Of a stretch of DNA of 22,918 nucleotides, positions 22,842-22,918 are shown in pieces (positions within the stretch are counted from its first letter, which is position 1; every line of letters begins with the position of its first letter). Below the pieces are notes generated by a model. The model saw only the letters and a list, made by a program, of their open reading frames with translations, did no database searches and had not been told where the DNA came from. This DNA is from an uncultured Mediterraneibacter sp. (GTDB lineage: Bacteria; Bacillota; Clostridia; Lachnospirales; Lachnospiraceae), in the NCBI GenBank assembly GCA_934309345.1, contig CAKRDD010000031.1:1-22918 (forward strand). The letters run 5' to 3'. The position numbers and the translations under genes are program-made.

Positions 22842-22918
22842 TGCGGAAGATGGGACTTGAACCCACACGATCGCATTGATCACAAGATCCTTAGTCTTGC
22901 TCGTCTGCCAGTTCCGAC
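22842..22918 (-). tRNA. tRNA-Leu, anticodon AAG (5' end cut by window)
   Basis: Read on the minus strand, the 3' acceptor CTTCCGC plus discriminator A, the T-loop TTCAAGT, and a long class II variable arm (GATC/GATC) are all visible. The anticodon stem CAAGA/TCTTG encloses the loop CTAAGGA, giving anticodon AAG, which reads CUU. About eight 5' bases lie beyond the window. CCA is not encoded. The long arm and D-arm (TCGGAACTGGCAGAC) fit leucine. Confidence 0.9.

Overview
The window looks like chromosome from a low-to-mid GC Gram-positive anaerobe of the Clostridia, most likely Lachnospiraceae. This is inferred from the dnaG-rpoD-trmK-nif3 order typical of Firmicutes, strong GGAGG ribosome sites, UUG starts, paired U32 proteins, an HlyD-type adaptor/MacB-type permease cluster and a nucleoside kinase with an N-terminal TGS domain. 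I could not confirm the genus. I see no phage, insertion sequence or CRISPR array.

Layout, read mainly on the minus strand from right to left. The right edge holds a partial tRNA-Leu with anticodon AAG and its terminator. Next comes a housekeeping operon: dnaG (primase), rpoD (main sigma factor), trmK (tRNA m1A22 methyltransferase), a Nif3-family protein and a TGS-uridine-kinase-like protein. These genes are close together or overlap. A long hairpin separates them from a plus-strand zinc-ribbon/DUF4234 membrane protein. Divergent from that is a Lon-like AAA+ ATPase that lacks the protease domain. It converges, across a bidirectional terminator, on a plus-strand gene fusing an Xre-type helix-turn-helix to an alanine-aminotransferase-like enzyme.

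Upstream of the fusion gene, and divergent from it, is an M20 metallopeptidase. Then come two overlapping HlyD/MacA-like adaptors and a MacB/FtsX-like permease with no ATPase gene beside them. These are followed by a cardiolipin synthase (UUG start), glucose-6-phosphate isomerase with a structured leader, a palindrome-rich intergenic region and two adjacent U32-family proteins, the first of which carries a possible PilZ-like domain.

The strongest candidate for something undescribed is the HTH-aminotransferase. Its promoter region holds four TTGAACTTT repeats spaced 41/13/41 bp. An internal ribosome site with a GTG codon sits exactly at the domain junction, so one gene could make both a DNA-binding enzyme and a plain enzyme, and could regulate itself. 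Secondary candidates are the adaptor with a nine-unit TSKDD repeat and an inserted domain, the adaptor/permease set without an ATPase, the Lon-like ATPase with an NE Walker B, the PilZ-like/U32 pair, and the A34 tRNA-Leu. No gene-free stretch exceeds 300 bases; the longest is the 296-base region before the fusion gene.
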